From Gottfriedia solisilvae (GTDB lineage: Bacteria > Bacillota > Bacilli > Bacillales > Bacillaceae_G): a stretch of DNA of 64,000 bases. The number at the start of each line of letters is the position of its first letter. Within the stretch, counting starts at the first letter, position 1. Where the stretch lies: assembly GCF_002128405.1 (NCBI RefSeq), contig NZ_NETJ01000005.1:310001-374000 (forward strand), given 5' to 3'. This document shows positions 55,382-64,000 of the stretch, one piece after another. The translations under genes were made by a program, and so were the position numbers. Below the pieces are notes generated by a model, which ran no database searches, was not told the DNA's origin, and worked only from the letters and a program-made list of their open reading frames with translations.

Positions 55382-55591
55382 ATGGCAAACAACAATAACA
55401 ATCAAAATTTCACTGCAGGTAAAACTGCAACTGGAACTAACATTGGAAAAGTGAAACAACAAAACCAACAAGGTTTTGGGCAAGAATTTGCTAACGAAGC
55501 TGCAACTGATGTACAAGCAGTAAGACAAGCAAATCAACAATCTGCTCAAAAAGCTGCTACTAAAAACTTTGGGCAACAAAACCAACAATAA
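55382..55591 (+). CDS. sspE: Gamma-type small acid-soluble spore protein
   Basis: A 69-residue gamma-SASP, an amino-acid store of the spore core. It is rich in Asn, Gln and Ala and contains the repeat pair FGQEFANEAATDVQAVRQ; the A-N-E-A/T-D region fits the germination protease site. GGAGGTGA lies 5 bases before the ATG. Expression by sigma-G is expected from the family. B. subtilis has fabL between yfhS and sspE; here fabL is absent. The terminator lies 134 bases downstream and is interrupted by a mobile element. Confidence 0.93.
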   Translation: MANNNNNQNFTAGKTATGTNIGKVKQQNQQGFGQEFANEAATDVQAVRQANQQSAQKAATKNFGQQNQQ

Positions 55592-55724
55592 TGAATGAAA
55601 ATTACTAGAGGTGCGCTGTGGATGAATGAAAGTAAGTGTGAGAATCTTACTTTAGTTTGTCTACCTGCTTGATGTGATATCATGCAGTCTAGTGGAATAA
55701 AAAAGTCTTTATAAGAAGACACCC

Positions 55725-55751
55725 AAGACACCCTTTACGTAAGGGTGTCTT
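55725..55751 (+). terminator. Terminator hairpin, left duplicate
   Basis: AAGACACCCTT pairs with AAGGGTGTCTT around TACGT. The T-run is missing because the mobile element follows directly. A further half-stem AAGACACCC lies immediately before (55716-55724), perhaps a scar of an earlier insertion. Confidence 0.85.
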
Positions 55752-55911
55752 CAGACTGTTGACAAACGCTCGCTTTCTTCGTTGCTTCGCCTGCTTGCGG
55801 TGCTCATTACCGTTAAAGGTAACTCTGCTCCTCATCCGGCTTTGCGCCTCGAAAGACAAACGTTTTCAATCAGTCTGATTCTCTTAGTTTTTGTACTTTG
55901 TCTACAAACTG
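55752..55911 (+). mobile_element. 160-bp non-coding element (copy A) between duplicated terminators
   Basis: The 160 bp begin with CAGACTGTTGACAAACG and end with TTTGTCTACAAACTG; outer ends form imperfect inverted repeats (12 of the first 15 bases), and CAGACTG also matches an internal CAGTCTG (55871-55877). It is GC-richer than its surroundings and has no believable gene. Flanks are perfect 27-base copies of the same terminator hairpin (55725-55751 and 55912-55938). A copy differing at 8 positions lies inverted at 58915-59074. I interpret it as a MITE-like element that duplicated the terminator on insertion. Confidence 0.8.
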
Positions 55912-55943
55912 AAGACACCCTTTACGTAAGGGTGTCTTTTTAT
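55912..55943 (+). terminator. Terminator hairpin, right duplicate with T-run
   Basis: Identical 27 bases to 55725-55751, followed by further T residues. This is the functional terminator of the sspE region. Confidence 0.9.
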
Positions 55944-56098
55944 ATGAGCGAGCTTTGTATTTTTCACCTCAAAAAAATCTCCTTAAAGAATAATTCATTC
56001 AATATTCATATAAAAGTCAAATATCGCCAAATGTAGTCAAAGGGATTATGTTAGTTTTCAAGAAATAGTGTAATAATGAAATAAGGATGGTGAATGGT

Positions 56099-56356
56099 AT
56101 GCAAGTATTCGACGAATTGGTTAGTCGACAACTACAAACTATGGATCAATTAATTAAGATTCAAGAAGAAATTGAACGATGTCAAGAAATTGAAAATCAG
56201 CTTTTTGAACTAGAGGATTTATCAAAATTGTCTTCCATTCAAGATGAAATTCATATAATGAGAACTGAATTAAAAGCAATCCAAAACACCTTTTTATTAC
56301 AAACTCAGCAAATTATTAAGTCTTTTTCAGAGGAAAAAAAGCTAGCCTTAAAATAA
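56099..56356 (+). CDS. ygaB: YgaB-like small coiled-coil protein
   Basis: An 85-residue hydrophilic protein, almost wholly helical with heptad-like spacing (FDELVSRQLQTMDQLIKIQE, EEIERCQEIENQLFELED). It agrees with B. subtilis YgaB by position and by the QEEIERCQEIE stretch. Function unknown. ATG 56099 has AAGGATGGTG upstream; an in-frame ATG 12 bases earlier is inside that site. Confidence 0.75.
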   Translation: MQVFDELVSRQLQTMDQLIKIQEEIERCQEIENQLFELEDLSKLSSIQDEIHIMRTELKAIQNTFLLQTQQIIKSFSEEKKLALK

Positions 56357-56484
56357 TTTTTTGCGCCATATGACCAAATTGCACTCCCTTTTGTTTAAAA
56401 ATGGAAGAGAACTAGTTATAATAGTAAATGTAAAGTATAAATAAAGTGTTGAAATGCGTCCACACTAGAAAGAAGGGAGAACAT

Positions 56485-57015
56485 ATGAACGTTCCCAAGC
56501 CGGGAGAAAAAATTCAAATACATAGCTATAAACATAACGGACATATTCATCGTATATGGGAAGAGACAACCATTTTAAAAGGGACGCAGCAGTTAGTAAT
56601 TGGCGCAAATGATCGCACACTTGTAACTGAATCGGACGGAAGAACATGGGTTACACGAGAGCCTGCAATTTGTTACTTTGATATGGATTATTGGTTTAAT
56701 GTTATTGGGATGATTAGAGAAGATGGAGTTTATTATTATTGTAATGTTAGCTCACCGTTTGTCTTCGAAGATGGTGCCATAAAGTATATTGATTATGATC
56801 TTGATATTAAAGTATTTCCAGACATGACTTACGTGCTGTTAGACGAAGATGAATATGAAAATCATCGACAAGAGATGAATTATCCTCCGATTATTGACCC
56901 GATCTTAAAAAAGAATTTGGGCTATTTAAAGGAAATGATTCATCAACGAAAAGGGCCGTTTGCCTCTGATTTTATTGATAATTGGTATGAACGTTTCTTA
57001 ATGTATCGTGATTAA
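56485..57015 (+). CDS. ygaC: YgaC-like DUF402 nucleoside phosphatase
   Basis: A 176-residue DUF402 protein. Diagnostic stretches are [54 protein letters not shown] and [13 protein letters not shown] with its acidic metal site. Relatives are nucleoside tri- and diphosphatases (Ntdp group). AAGGGAG precedes the ATG. Conserved between ygaB and ygaD in Bacillus. Confidence 0.88.
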   Translation: MNVPKPGEKIQIHSYKHNGHIHRIWEETTILKGTQQLVIGANDRTLVTESDGRTWVTREPAICYFDMDYWFNVIGMIREDGVYYYCNVSSPFVFEDGAIKYIDYDLDIKVFPDMTYVLLDEDEYENHRQEMNYPPIIDPILKKNLGYLKEMIHQRKGPFASDFIDNWYERFLMYRD

Positions 57016-57021
57016 TTAAAG

Positions 57022-57089
57022 CTGTTGAGCGGACAATAACTATTGAGGTAAACCTCAAAGTAAGTTATTAAGCTCAACAGTTTCTTTTT
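57022..57089 (+). terminator. Long terminator after ygaC
   Basis: CTGTTGAGC pairs with GCTCAACAG; inside AATAACT/AGTTATT and TGAGGT/ACCTCA continue the stem; TTTCTTTTT follows. Confidence 0.88.
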
Positions 57090-57112
57090 GTAAGGTTGAA
57101 TGGGGGAGTAGT

Positions 57113-58867
57113 ATGGGAAGTATAAGACGTTATTTAAAATTTGTGAAGCCCTATCGACTTCATATCTTTTTAACAATTGGAATTGGAATTATTAAGTTTG
57201 GGATACCGCTTATTTTACCTCTTTTACTGAAATATGTTGTAGACGGAATTATTAATACTTCTGATGCTTTAACGACTAAAAGTAGCCACCTTGCTTATGC
57301 AATGATGATCGCTTTTGGCGTATTTGTTATTTTAAGACCACCGATTGAATATTTTAGACAATACTTTGCACAGTATATTGGCAGCCGGATTTTATTTGAT
57401 ATAAGAGGTCATTTGTTTAATCATTTGCAAAGACTTAGTCTTAGATATTATGCGAATGCAAAAACAGGTGAAGTCATTTCTAGGGTTATTAATGATGTGG
57501 AATCTACAAAAGACTTTGTCATAACTGGGCTTATGAACGTTTGGTTAGATTTAATTACGATCCTTATCACAATCGCAATTATGTTGACAATGGATGTGAA
57601 GTTAACATTAGTATCATTAATTGTTTTACCTTTTTACACAATTGCAGTTCGATACTTCTTTGGGCGTCTGCGATTATTAACAAGGCAACGTTCGCAAGCA
57701 TTAGCTGTCGTACAAGGTTTTTTAACTGAGAGAATTCAAGGGATGCAAGTGACACGTAGTTTTGCATTAGAAGAGTATGAGAGTGATCTATTTAAGGAAA
57801 AAAACGGAGAGTTTTTAGATCGCGCATTAAAACATACTAGCTGGAATGCAAGAACATTTACAATTATTAATACACTGACAGATATTGGTCCACTTTTAAT
57901 TATTGGATTTTCAGCGTATCAAGTTATTCACAATCAATTAACACTTGGGGAAATGGTAGCTTTTATTGGATATATTGATCGTTTATATGATCCACTAAGA
58001 CGATTAGCGAACTCATCAACAACATTAACACAATCGTTTGCATCTATGGATCGAGTATTTGAATTATTTGATGAAAAATATGATATCGTGAATCGAGAGA
58101 ATCCAATTGAAGCAAAAAAATTGGAAGGGCAAATTTCATTTGATCACGTATCATTTCGTTATAATACAAATGATGAAGAAGTTATCCAAGATGTATCATT
58201 TAAAATTGAACCTGGTCAAAAAATTGCTCTTGTAGGCTCAAGTGGTGGTGGAAAATCATCATTAGTTAGCTTAATACCTAGATTTTACGATGTAACCAAT
58301 GGTTCAATTGAAATAGATGGTATTGACGTGAGAGATTATGAATTAAAAAGTATGCGTGAAAAAATTGGGATCGTATTACAAGACAATTTCTTATTTAGTG
58401 ATACGGTTAAATCGAATATTCAATACGGTGATCCAACAGCAAGCGAAGAGGAAATTATTGCAGCAGCTAAGGCTGCAAATGCACATGATTTTATCATGAG
58501 CTTACCTAATGGTTATGACACATTAGTTGGTGAGAGAGGTGTCAAACTTTCTGGTGGTCAAAAACAACGTGTTGCAATTGCTCGAGTATTTTTGCGTAAT
58601 CCTTCCATACTTATATTTGATGAGGCAACATCAGCTCTTGATTTAGAGAACGAAAAATATATTCAAGATGCGATTCAAGAACTAGCCAAAAATAGAACGA
58701 CGATCTTTATTGCTCACAGGTTATCAACAATCACACATGTAGACCAAATTGTTTATATTGATCAAGGGCATGTTGTCGAAATTGGTTCACACGAAGAATT
58801 AATGGCGAAAAAAGCAGCATACTACCATTTATTTGAGATTCAAAATTTAGAAAATAGCACAGTTTAA
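57113..58867 (+). CDS. ygaD: ABC transporter, fused permease and ATPase (YgaD-like)
   Basis: A 584-residue half-transporter that works as a dimer. Six membrane helices lie in residues 1-320; the ATPase domain has Walker [10 protein letters not shown] (375-383), signature LSGGQ (479-483) and Walker [12 protein letters not shown] (about 500-510). It belongs to the multidrug/lipid exporter type (MsbA/BmrA-like); substrate unknown. GGGGGAG lies 8 bases before the ATG. The terminator after it is interrupted by copy B of the 160-bp element. Confidence 0.92.
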   Translation: MGSIRRYLKFVKPYRLHIFLTIGIGIIKFGIPLILPLLLKYVVDGIINTSDALTTKSSHLAYAMMIAFGVFVILRPPIEYFRQYFAQYIGSRILFDIRGHLFNHLQRLSLRYYANAKTGEVISRVINDVESTKDFVITGLMNVWLDLITILITIAIMLTMDVKLTLVSLIVLPFYTIAVRYFFGRLRLLTRQRSQALAVVQGFLTERIQGMQVTRSFALEEYESDLFKEKNGEFLDRALKHTSWNARTFTIINTLTDIGPLLIIGFSAYQVIHNQLTLGEMVAFIGYIDRLYDPLRRLANSSTTLTQSFASMDRVFELFDEKYDIVNRENPIEAKKLEGQISFDHVSFRYNTNDEEVIQDVSFKIEPGQKIALVGSSGGGKSSLVSLIPRFYDVTNGSIEIDGIDVRDYELKSMREKIGIVLQDNFLFSDTVKSNIQYGDPTASEEEIIAAAKAANAHDFIMSLPNGYDTLVGERGVKLSGGQKQRVAIARVFLRNPSILIFDEATSALDLENEKYIQDAIQELAKNRTTIFIAHRLSTITHVDQIVYIDQGHVVEIGSHEELMAKKAAYYHLFEIQNLENSTV

Positions 58868-58890
58868 TAAAGACATTCAATAAAAATAGA

Positions 58891-58915
58891 AAAGCCTCCA
58901 GTAATTGGAGGCTTT
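58891..58915 (+). terminator. Terminator hairpin after ygaD, left duplicate
   Basis: AAGCCTCC pairs with GGAGGCTT around AGTAATT (23-base core 58892-58914). Only three T residues remain before the mobile element. Confidence 0.85.
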
Positions 58916-59074
58916 AATTTGTAGACAAAGTATAAAAACTAAGAGATTCAGACTGATTGAAAACGCTTGTCTTTCGAGGCGCAAAGCCGGATGAGGAGCG
59001 GAGTTACCTTTGACGGTAATGAGCACCACAAGCAGGCGAAGCAACGAAGAAAGCGAGCGTTTGTCAACAGTCTG
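58915..59074 (-). mobile_element. 160-bp non-coding element (copy B), inverted
   Basis: On the minus strand it is identical to copy A (55752-55911) except at 8 of 160 positions, with the same start CAGACTG and the same length. The final three bases differ (TTA against CTG). It sits between two perfect 23-base copies of the ygaD terminator hairpin, unrelated in sequence to that at copy A. No gene is seen inside. Confidence 0.8.
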
Positions 59075-59100
59075 AAGCCTCCAGTAATTGGAGGCTTTTT
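59075..59100. terminator. Terminator hairpin after ygaD, right duplicate
   Basis: Identical 23 bases to 58892-58914 followed by TTTTT. It also lies at the 3' end of the convergent minus-strand gene ending at 59105, but on that strand no T-run follows. Confidence 0.88.
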
Positions 59101-59104
59101 GTTA

Positions 59105-60202
59105 TTACATTGTCTCTTGTTGCTCGACTTGTAATTGATATTCTTTGTGATAAGTTTGATGGCTATCTACAAGAGTGTTTAAATGTTCAACGTTCTCACT
59201 ATATTCTAGAATGGCAGATACAATCTGAAATAAATGTAACCAAGTTTTCTGGGTTTCCTGGTCATTTAAATCATGATGATCAAAAAATGCCTTCATTAAT
59301 TTATCTTTCAAGATAATTTCTTCTTTATGAAGCGGAGCAGAATGTTCTAAATTCACTTTTCCGATTAACTTCATAAGCGCATGTTCATGGTATTGCATTA
59401 AACATGTTAATTCATTTTTCATCAGTTCTTGGAATTCCTTAGGACTGACATTTATTTCATATTCTAATCGATTGAATGCCTTTAATGTATCAAAAGCACA
59501 ATCTGCAGTTTGAAGCATTTGTCTAAACAATACAATTTTACGCGATTTTTCATGTTCTTTTTTCTTTCGTCCAATAAAGATAATTCGATCTTCTTTATAT
59601 AATCGATAGATTTTTGTAACATTTCGCATGATTTCTTTTAGTTGGTAGATATCTTCTTTTAAGCCTGAATGACTGACAGTTTTGTGTAAAGCCATCATCA
59701 TTAATTTATTTGTTTGTTCTGTAATAGAGATCATGCCACGAGATAACTTTTTCTCATAGTTCGGTGGCATTAAAAAGATATTAACAAATGAAGCTGCAAA
59801 TACACCAACCATTACTGCCATAAATCGATCAAATGTAAATACTGCAAAGTTTTCATTAATTGTGCTAGTTTCCATGATCACTACAACCGTTACTAGTGCA
59901 GTGGCAATTGTATTTTCAAGTTTTAGCTTCAAAGTAATAATAATGACCATAATACAAGTAAAGCCTATAATAACAGGATTGTTTCCTAGAGTCATCACGG
60001 CGATAATGGCAAGAAACGCACCAATTATGTTTGCTTGAAGTTGTTCAATTAATGTTTTGTATGATTGATTAACAGAGGATTTCATTGCAGAAATAGCTGA
60101 GATACCTGCAATTGAAGCAGCTGTTATATCAAAAAATATCGCGCTATAAATGGCGAGCATAATGGCTATACCAGTTTTTATGACACGCGCTCCTAATCTC
60201 AT
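59105..60202 (-). CDS. ygaE: Aromatic acid exporter/FUSC-family membrane protein (YgaE-like)
   Basis: A 365-residue protein: about five to six membrane helices in the first 145 residues (RLGARVIKTGIAIMLAIYSA, IIGAFLAIIAVMTLG, ALVTVVVIMETSTINENF), then the PPNYEKKLSRGM transition and a long soluble helical C-terminus. This is the UPF0421/ArAE pattern of B. subtilis YgaE. The substrate is unknown. AAGGAGC precedes the start. The 300 bases upstream (60203-60502) hold only its promoter region and the glutamate synthase terminator. Confidence 0.83.
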   Translation of the reverse strand: MRLGARVIKTGIAIMLAIYSAIFFDITAASIAGISAISAMKSSVNQSYKTLIEQLQANIIGAFLAIIAVMTLGNNPVIIGFTCIMVIIITLKLKLENTIATALVTVVVIMETSTINENFAVFTFDRFMAVMVGVFAASFVNIFLMPPNYEKKLSRGMISITEQTNKLMMMALHKTVSHSGLKEDIYQLKEIMRNVTKIYRLYKEDRIIFIGRKKKEHEKSRKIVLFRQMLQTADCAFDTLKAFNRLEYEINVSPKEFQELMKNELTCLMQYHEHALMKLIGKVNLEHSAPLHKEEIILKDKLMKAFFDHHDLNDQETQKTWLHLFQIVSAILEYSENVEHLNTLVDSHQTYHKEYQLQVEQQETM

Positions 60203-60460
60203 TGTGTGCTCCTTTTGTTTGTCTAGCTCTAAGAACTTGTAATTATTTAAACATTGGACATTTAACTTTCATACTATGAATCTACTTATTATTAAATGTC
60301 GGTCACTTCCTGAGAATATATTGATTTTTTTGAATGATTTTATTCTCATAAAAGTAAGCTCTTGTAACTATACAATGAACTATAAGCTTTATCAATAGAA
60401 ATTTATCAGTAAATGTGTTATTTATTTGAAGGCGAAAAATAACAAATATTATGCAAACAA

Positions 60461-60494
60461 AAAAGAAGCGTTAGTAATAAACGCTTCTTTTTTT
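60461..60494 (-). terminator. Terminator of the glutamate synthase gene
   Basis: AAAAGAAGCGTT pairs with AACGCTTCTTTT around an 8-base loop; on the minus strand a T-run follows. A and T tracts on both sides would also allow plus-strand termination. Confidence 0.92.
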
Positions 60495-60502
60495 ATTTCG
60501 TA

Positions 60503-63500
60503 TTACTCAGTTGAAACAGATGGATCTGCTTGCTCTTTTTTAGGAACGATTCGTAAGAAGTTTTGAGAGATATCTTCTAGTAATGATTCAACAAATTGTG
60601 CTTCATCAGTTTGGTTATGTTGCGATAGCAGAGTTTTATATTGTTCAAGTAATTCATTAATATCTTTTTTACTATTTTCATCAATAGATAAGACACTTAC
60701 ACTTGCGCCTTTCGCCATACGATTTAAGTATGCTTCTTTTGTAAGTCCTAATTCTGGAGCATTCCTTACGTAGATAACGCCACCAGTCATACCAGCACAC
60801 ATCCATGGACCTGGATCTCCAAGCACTATTGCACGTCCACCAGTCATATATTCGAATGCGAATCCGTTAATGTTTGCATTTGCTCCAAGTCTTACTTTTT
60901 TAGATGCTGATACAGTATCGTGATGACGGCCACCGATAATTACATCTGCACCCGATAGGCGGATACCAGCTCGTGAGTCCGCATTTCCTTGGATGAAAAA
61001 TTGTCCTTTTTGAGCACCATAAGCAAAGCATTTACCAACGGAGCCACCAAAATATTGACCATTTGCACCTTTTGCTTTGCTGATAAAAATTGTACCTCCA
61101 AAAGCAGTTTTTGCAACACCATCTTGTGCTCCACCTTGAACATAGACTGAATAATCTTCTACAGTGTAAGTACCTAAGCCATTTCCAGGGATCGATTGAT
61201 CTTCAAAGCTAAGCTCAACTGGTGATGTATTACCATTTGTTTGTTTTTGAACGACTAAATCATGAATTAGTAAGCTGCCAGCATGACGATATTCATTATC
61301 GACTTTTGCATATGCACCAATCCCATTACTTTGTAGTGACTTAGCAGATTCACCATCCGACAGAACATATTCTTTATCTTCAATTTGGACAGTTGATAAA
61401 AGATTGTTCAAGTTTAGTGTATCGACAAATCTAGTTTGTTTTAAATATTCAGTTTTTCCTACAAGGTCTTGTGCTTTACTAACCCCTAAAGCACCAACAA
61501 TTTCTTTTAGCTCATCTTTAAAAGCGGTGAAGAACTGTACTAAATTTGAAACAGCAGTTTCTAATTGTCTTGGCGTAAATTTTCGAAGACCATGACGTAC
61601 AGCTTCAATTTCTGACTCAATTTGTGTAGCAATACCTACATGACATGTATCTAAATGACAGCCACGACAAGTAGTACATCCAATAGCGATCATAGATAAA
61701 GTTCCAAAACCGATGCGGTTAGCACCTAAAATCATCATTTTAACTACATCGTTTACACTTTTCATTCCACCATCTGCCCAAATTTCTACTGAACTACGAA
61801 GTCCAGATTCTAAAAGGGCGTTGTGAGCAGCGCGTACACCAATTTCGACTGGGAGACCTACGTTTTGAATTGCATGTACTCTGGCAGCTCCTGTTCCACC
61901 ATCAAAGCCACTAATATTAATAAAATTTGCACCTGCTTTTGCAATACCTACTGCAATTGTTCCAATGTTTGGCACAACAGGAACTTTTACAGCTACTTTG
62001 GCATTAGGATTAACAGCCTTAATTTCACTAATCATTTGAGCTAAATCTTCAATTGAATAAATATCATGATTATTTGAAGGTGAAATTAAATCTGAACCAA
62101 GTGTTGCATGTCTAGTTTCTGCAATCTTTTTGGTTACTTTTGAAGCTGGGAGATGTCCGCCTTCACCAGGCTTTGCACCTTGCCCAATTTTTATTTCTAT
62201 TAAATTTGAAGAGTGAAGCAAATGCGCATTTACACCAAATCTACCTGAAGCAACTTGTTGACCTCGTGTGTTTGGATATTTTCCAATCATATCTTGGATT
62301 TCTCCACCTTCACCATTTAAGCTAATCATGTTTAGACGATTTGCACCTTCAGCATATGCTCGGAATGCAACTTCATTCTGAGATCCAAACGACATCGAAC
62401 TAATGATAAAAGGTAATGAATGAGACCCAACTTCTAACGAAACTTGCTCAGAATGAATTGGTTGGTTACTTTCAACGAAAGACAATGCATGACGGACTGC
62501 CGTAGGACGATCTTCTTCAATTTGATTTAATTTTTGTCGATAATTTTCATAGCTTCCAGTTTGCGCTGTTTCACCAATTGCTTTCCAAATACGAGGGAAA
62601 ACGTGAAAAGGTTTATGCAATACTGAGCTATTTGACGTGTAATCATCGTAACGTTTCTTTGAATCTATTTCTAATGTGTTAAATCCAGCAGTATCTTGAT
62701 CTCCAAAGAAGTTAACAATTCCAAGTGCTGATGCAACATCCTCGTGTAATCCGATACTACTAAACATTTTCGCGTAGCCTCTTAATTCATGCATACCAAT
62801 GGTAGATATAACTTTTTCAATCCCTTTATTTAATACATCATAAAGACTTACAATTTTTTCAGGTGCGTCTAATTCAGAAACAGTACCGAATAGGAAGTAA
62901 GGATTAATCGCATCTGCCCCTAAGCCTTTCATCACCATTAAATCATGTAGATTACGAACCGACGCGGTTTTTAACACAATCGAGCAGTCTCTTCTTAATC
63001 GAGCGTTAACTAATCCATTATGAATGGTACTAGTAATTAATGCAGGATCAATCCAATACTGACTATTTTTATGGGCTTCTTCATCGGTAATGATAATACA
63101 TTCTACGCCATATTTAACGGCTTCAATTGCCTCGAATTTATATTGCGACAAAGTCTCTTCTAAAGGTAAATGAGAAAATGTACTATGAATAATCGAAAGT
63201 TTCGCATTTGATTGATATAGACTCATAATTTCTTCGTATGAAATCTGATTACGTTTTGACTTTAATGTGGTACCTACAAAACCATCACCAATAATTGGAG
63301 AAGGAAGCTGAAGAACCAAGCCAGATTGTTTTTCAATAATAGATGGCCTTTTCCCTAATAATACAGAAGTTGAAAAGTGCTCAGTTTCTCGGTCCCTATC
63401 AATTGCTGGATTCGTTACAACTGCTACAGTTTCTTTCATATAATCTGCTAAATTTCTTCTGCCTTCATCTAAACAAGCTAAAGGAGCATCGTGACCTAAT

Positions 63501-64000
63501 GAACGGATTGGCTCAGCACCTTTTTCAGCCATTTGCTCGACCAATTGTATTTGCTCTCTATGCCAACCGAAAGCACCATATTCAAACGGCTGAATTGACG
63601 GGGGAGCTTCCTGGGTAGCTTCGTTTATATTCGCAAGGCTATTTGAAAGGTTCAAATTTAATTTGTCGTTTAATTTTTCTGTAACTACCTTTACCAGTTC
63701 TTGGTGAGTTAATAGCTGAGCTGTTTGATCAGTAAGGTTAATGCCAATTTTTTCACCAGGTGAAAGCGCGTGTGGTTCAGCAGTAAATGATTCAGGAGAA
63801 AGAATCCCTTGTTCAGATGAAAATACATAGTGATCTTCTGTTTCTAATAGCCAAACAGGTCGCAATCCTAATGCATCAACACTAGCAACGAATTCATTAC
63901 CTTCTCTTGTCAATACACCAGCAGGTCCTTGGCAATATGGTCCAAAAGCGCTTCTGATTTTATGATAAATTTTAGCGTATTCTTCGTCTGCTTCAAATTC
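60503..64000 (-). CDS. gltB: Glutamate synthase large subunit, partial (N-terminus outside window)
   Basis: 1165 codons are visible; the frame is open to the window edge, and the N-terminal about 340 residues of the amidotransferase domain are missing. The part seen starts EFEADEEYAKIYHKIRSAFG and continues CQGPAGVLTREGNEF and DALGLRPVWLLE. The central domain follows, then the FMN domain with KIGQGAKPGEGGHLP, NISGFDGGTGAA and the 3Fe-4S cysteines in IGCTTCRGCHLDTCHVGIA. The GXGXG beta-helix domain (FAYGAQKGQFFIQGNADSRAG, VLGDPGPWMCAGMTGG) closes it. It makes glutamate from glutamine and 2-oxoglutarate. A small subunit is not downstream on this strand. Confidence 0.92.
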   Translation of the reverse strand, partial: EFEADEEYAKIYHKIRSAFGPYCQGPAGVLTREGNEFVASVDALGLRPVWLLETEDHYVFSSEQGILSPESFTAEPHALSPGEKIGINLTDQTAQLLTHQELVKVVTEKLNDKLNLNLSNSLANINEATQEAPPSIQPFEYGAFGWHREQIQLVEQMAEKGAEPIRSLGHDAPLACLDEGRRNLADYMKETVAVVTNPAIDRDRETEHFSTSVLLGKRPSIIEKQSGLVLQLPSPIIGDGFVGTTLKSKRNQISYEEIMSLYQSNAKLSIIHSTFSHLPLEETLSQYKFEAIEAVKYGVECIIITDEEAHKNSQYWIDPALITSTIHNGLVNARLRRDCSIVLKTASVRNLHDLMVMKGLGADAINPYFLFGTVSELDAPEKIVSLYDVLNKGIEKVISTIGMHELRGYAKMFSSIGLHEDVASALGIVNFFGDQDTAGFNTLEIDSKKRYDDYTSNSSVLHKPFHVFPRIWKAIGETAQTGSYENYRQKLNQIEEDRPTAVRHALSFVESNQPIHSEQVSLEVGSHSLPFIISSMSFGSQNEVAFRAYAEGANRLNMISLNGEGGEIQDMIGKYPNTRGQQVASGRFGVNAHLLHSSNLIEIKIGQGAKPGEGGHLPASKVTKKIAETRHATLGSDLISPSNNHDIYSIEDLAQMISEIKAVNPNAKVAVKVPVVPNIGTIAVGIAKAGANFINISGFDGGTGAARVHAIQNVGLPVEIGVRAAHNALLESGLRSSVEIWADGGMKSVNDVVKMMILGANRIGFGTLSMIAIGCTTCRGCHLDTCHVGIATQIESEIEAVRHGLRKFTPRQLETAVSNLVQFFTAFKDELKEIVGALGVSKAQDLVGKTEYLKQTRFVDTLNLNNLLSTVQIEDKEYVLSDGESAKSLQSNGIGAYAKVDNEYRHAGSLLIHDLVVQKQTNGNTSPVELSFEDQSIPGNGLGTYTVEDYSVYVQGGAQDGVAKTAFGGTIFISKAKGANGQYFGGSVGKCFAYGAQKGQFFIQGNADSRAGIRLSGADVIIGGRHHDTVSASKKVRLGANANINGFAFEYMTGGRAIVLGDPGPWMCAGMTGGVIYVRNAPELGLTKEAYLNRMAKGASVSVLSIDENSKKDINELLEQYKTLLSQHNQTDEAQFVESLLEDISQNFLRIVPKKEQADPSVSTE

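Noticed and set aside
55782..56036. Open frame of 84 codons across the 160-bp element and the following terminator
   Set aside because: It has no ribosome site, runs through a terminator hairpin, and the same element in copy B does not keep a corresponding gene context.

Overview
The window is AT-rich chromosomal DNA from an endospore-forming Bacillaceae species (Bacillus sensu lato). The evidence is two small acid-soluble spore protein genes (sspK, sspE), strong AGGAGG-type ribosome sites with frequent TTG/GTG starts, dense Rho-independent terminators, Gram-positive surface biology (LtaS, an LPKTA-anchored protein, SH3b amidase, lipoproteins), and a run from about 47.4 to 60.2 kb that follows, from memory, the Bacillus subtilis order yfhE-yfhF-recX-yfhH-sspK-yfhJ-yfhP-mutY-yfhS-sspE-ygaB-ygaC-ygaD-ygaE. 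No prophage, plasmid or CRISPR signature was seen.

Layout. 0-12 kb: a divergent LacI-family regulator (cut by the window edge) faces a nine-gene sugar operon with a cre-like site and two repeated operators. It contains a GH13_18 sucrose/glucosylglycerate phosphorylase, an ABC importer (binding protein and two permeases, no ATPase), a zinc-type dehydrogenase, an isomerase/epimerase, a Gfo/Idh/MocA oxidoreductase, a GH65 phosphorylase and a glycerate kinase. The first eight genes have the order of E. coli ycjMNOPQRST; glycerate kinase stands where E. coli has ycjU. 12-34 kb: mostly single genes with their own terminators. They include a secreted heparinase-II/III-like protein and a SpoIID-domain protein that share C-terminal Ig-like modules, YerB, an acidic LPKTA surface protein, a cysteine-cluster/pentapeptide-repeat protein, a MocR regulator divergent from an EamA transporter, an AlgJ/AlgI-type acetylation pair, an amine oxidase, an SH3b amidase, a DEAD-box helicase and glutaminase. 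34-47 kb: TauE-type permease, nucleoside hydrolase, DinB protein, Ogt, AI-2E-type permease, LtaS, the YojN/YojO (MoxR/VWA) pair, then pflB and pflA separated by a structured repeat array. 47-60 kb: the yfh-yga housekeeping/sporulation block. 60.5-64 kb: glutamate synthase large subunit, cut by the window edge.

The most unusual observations are non-coding. (1) A 160-bp element without a gene is present in two near-identical copies in opposite orientation (55752-55911 and 58915-59074). Each is flanked by a perfect direct duplication of a complete but unrelated Rho-independent terminator hairpin (27 and 23 bp). A third, mostly deleted copy (23740-23767) also lies between full and partial copies of a terminator. 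This looks like a small mobile element that inserts at terminators and duplicates the whole stem-loop. (2) About 123-bp units that fold end to end with compensatory base changes form two arrays (45836-46120 and 52564-52845, opposite strands), each of two full units plus a truncated third. (3) A tRNA-like fold without CCA (48364-48432, minus strand) lies in a structured leader of a GNAT gene. (4) Two ACTGTTATA repeats exactly 20 bp apart lie between the MocR and EamA genes.

Functions are inferred from motifs and remembered family members only; no database search was run.
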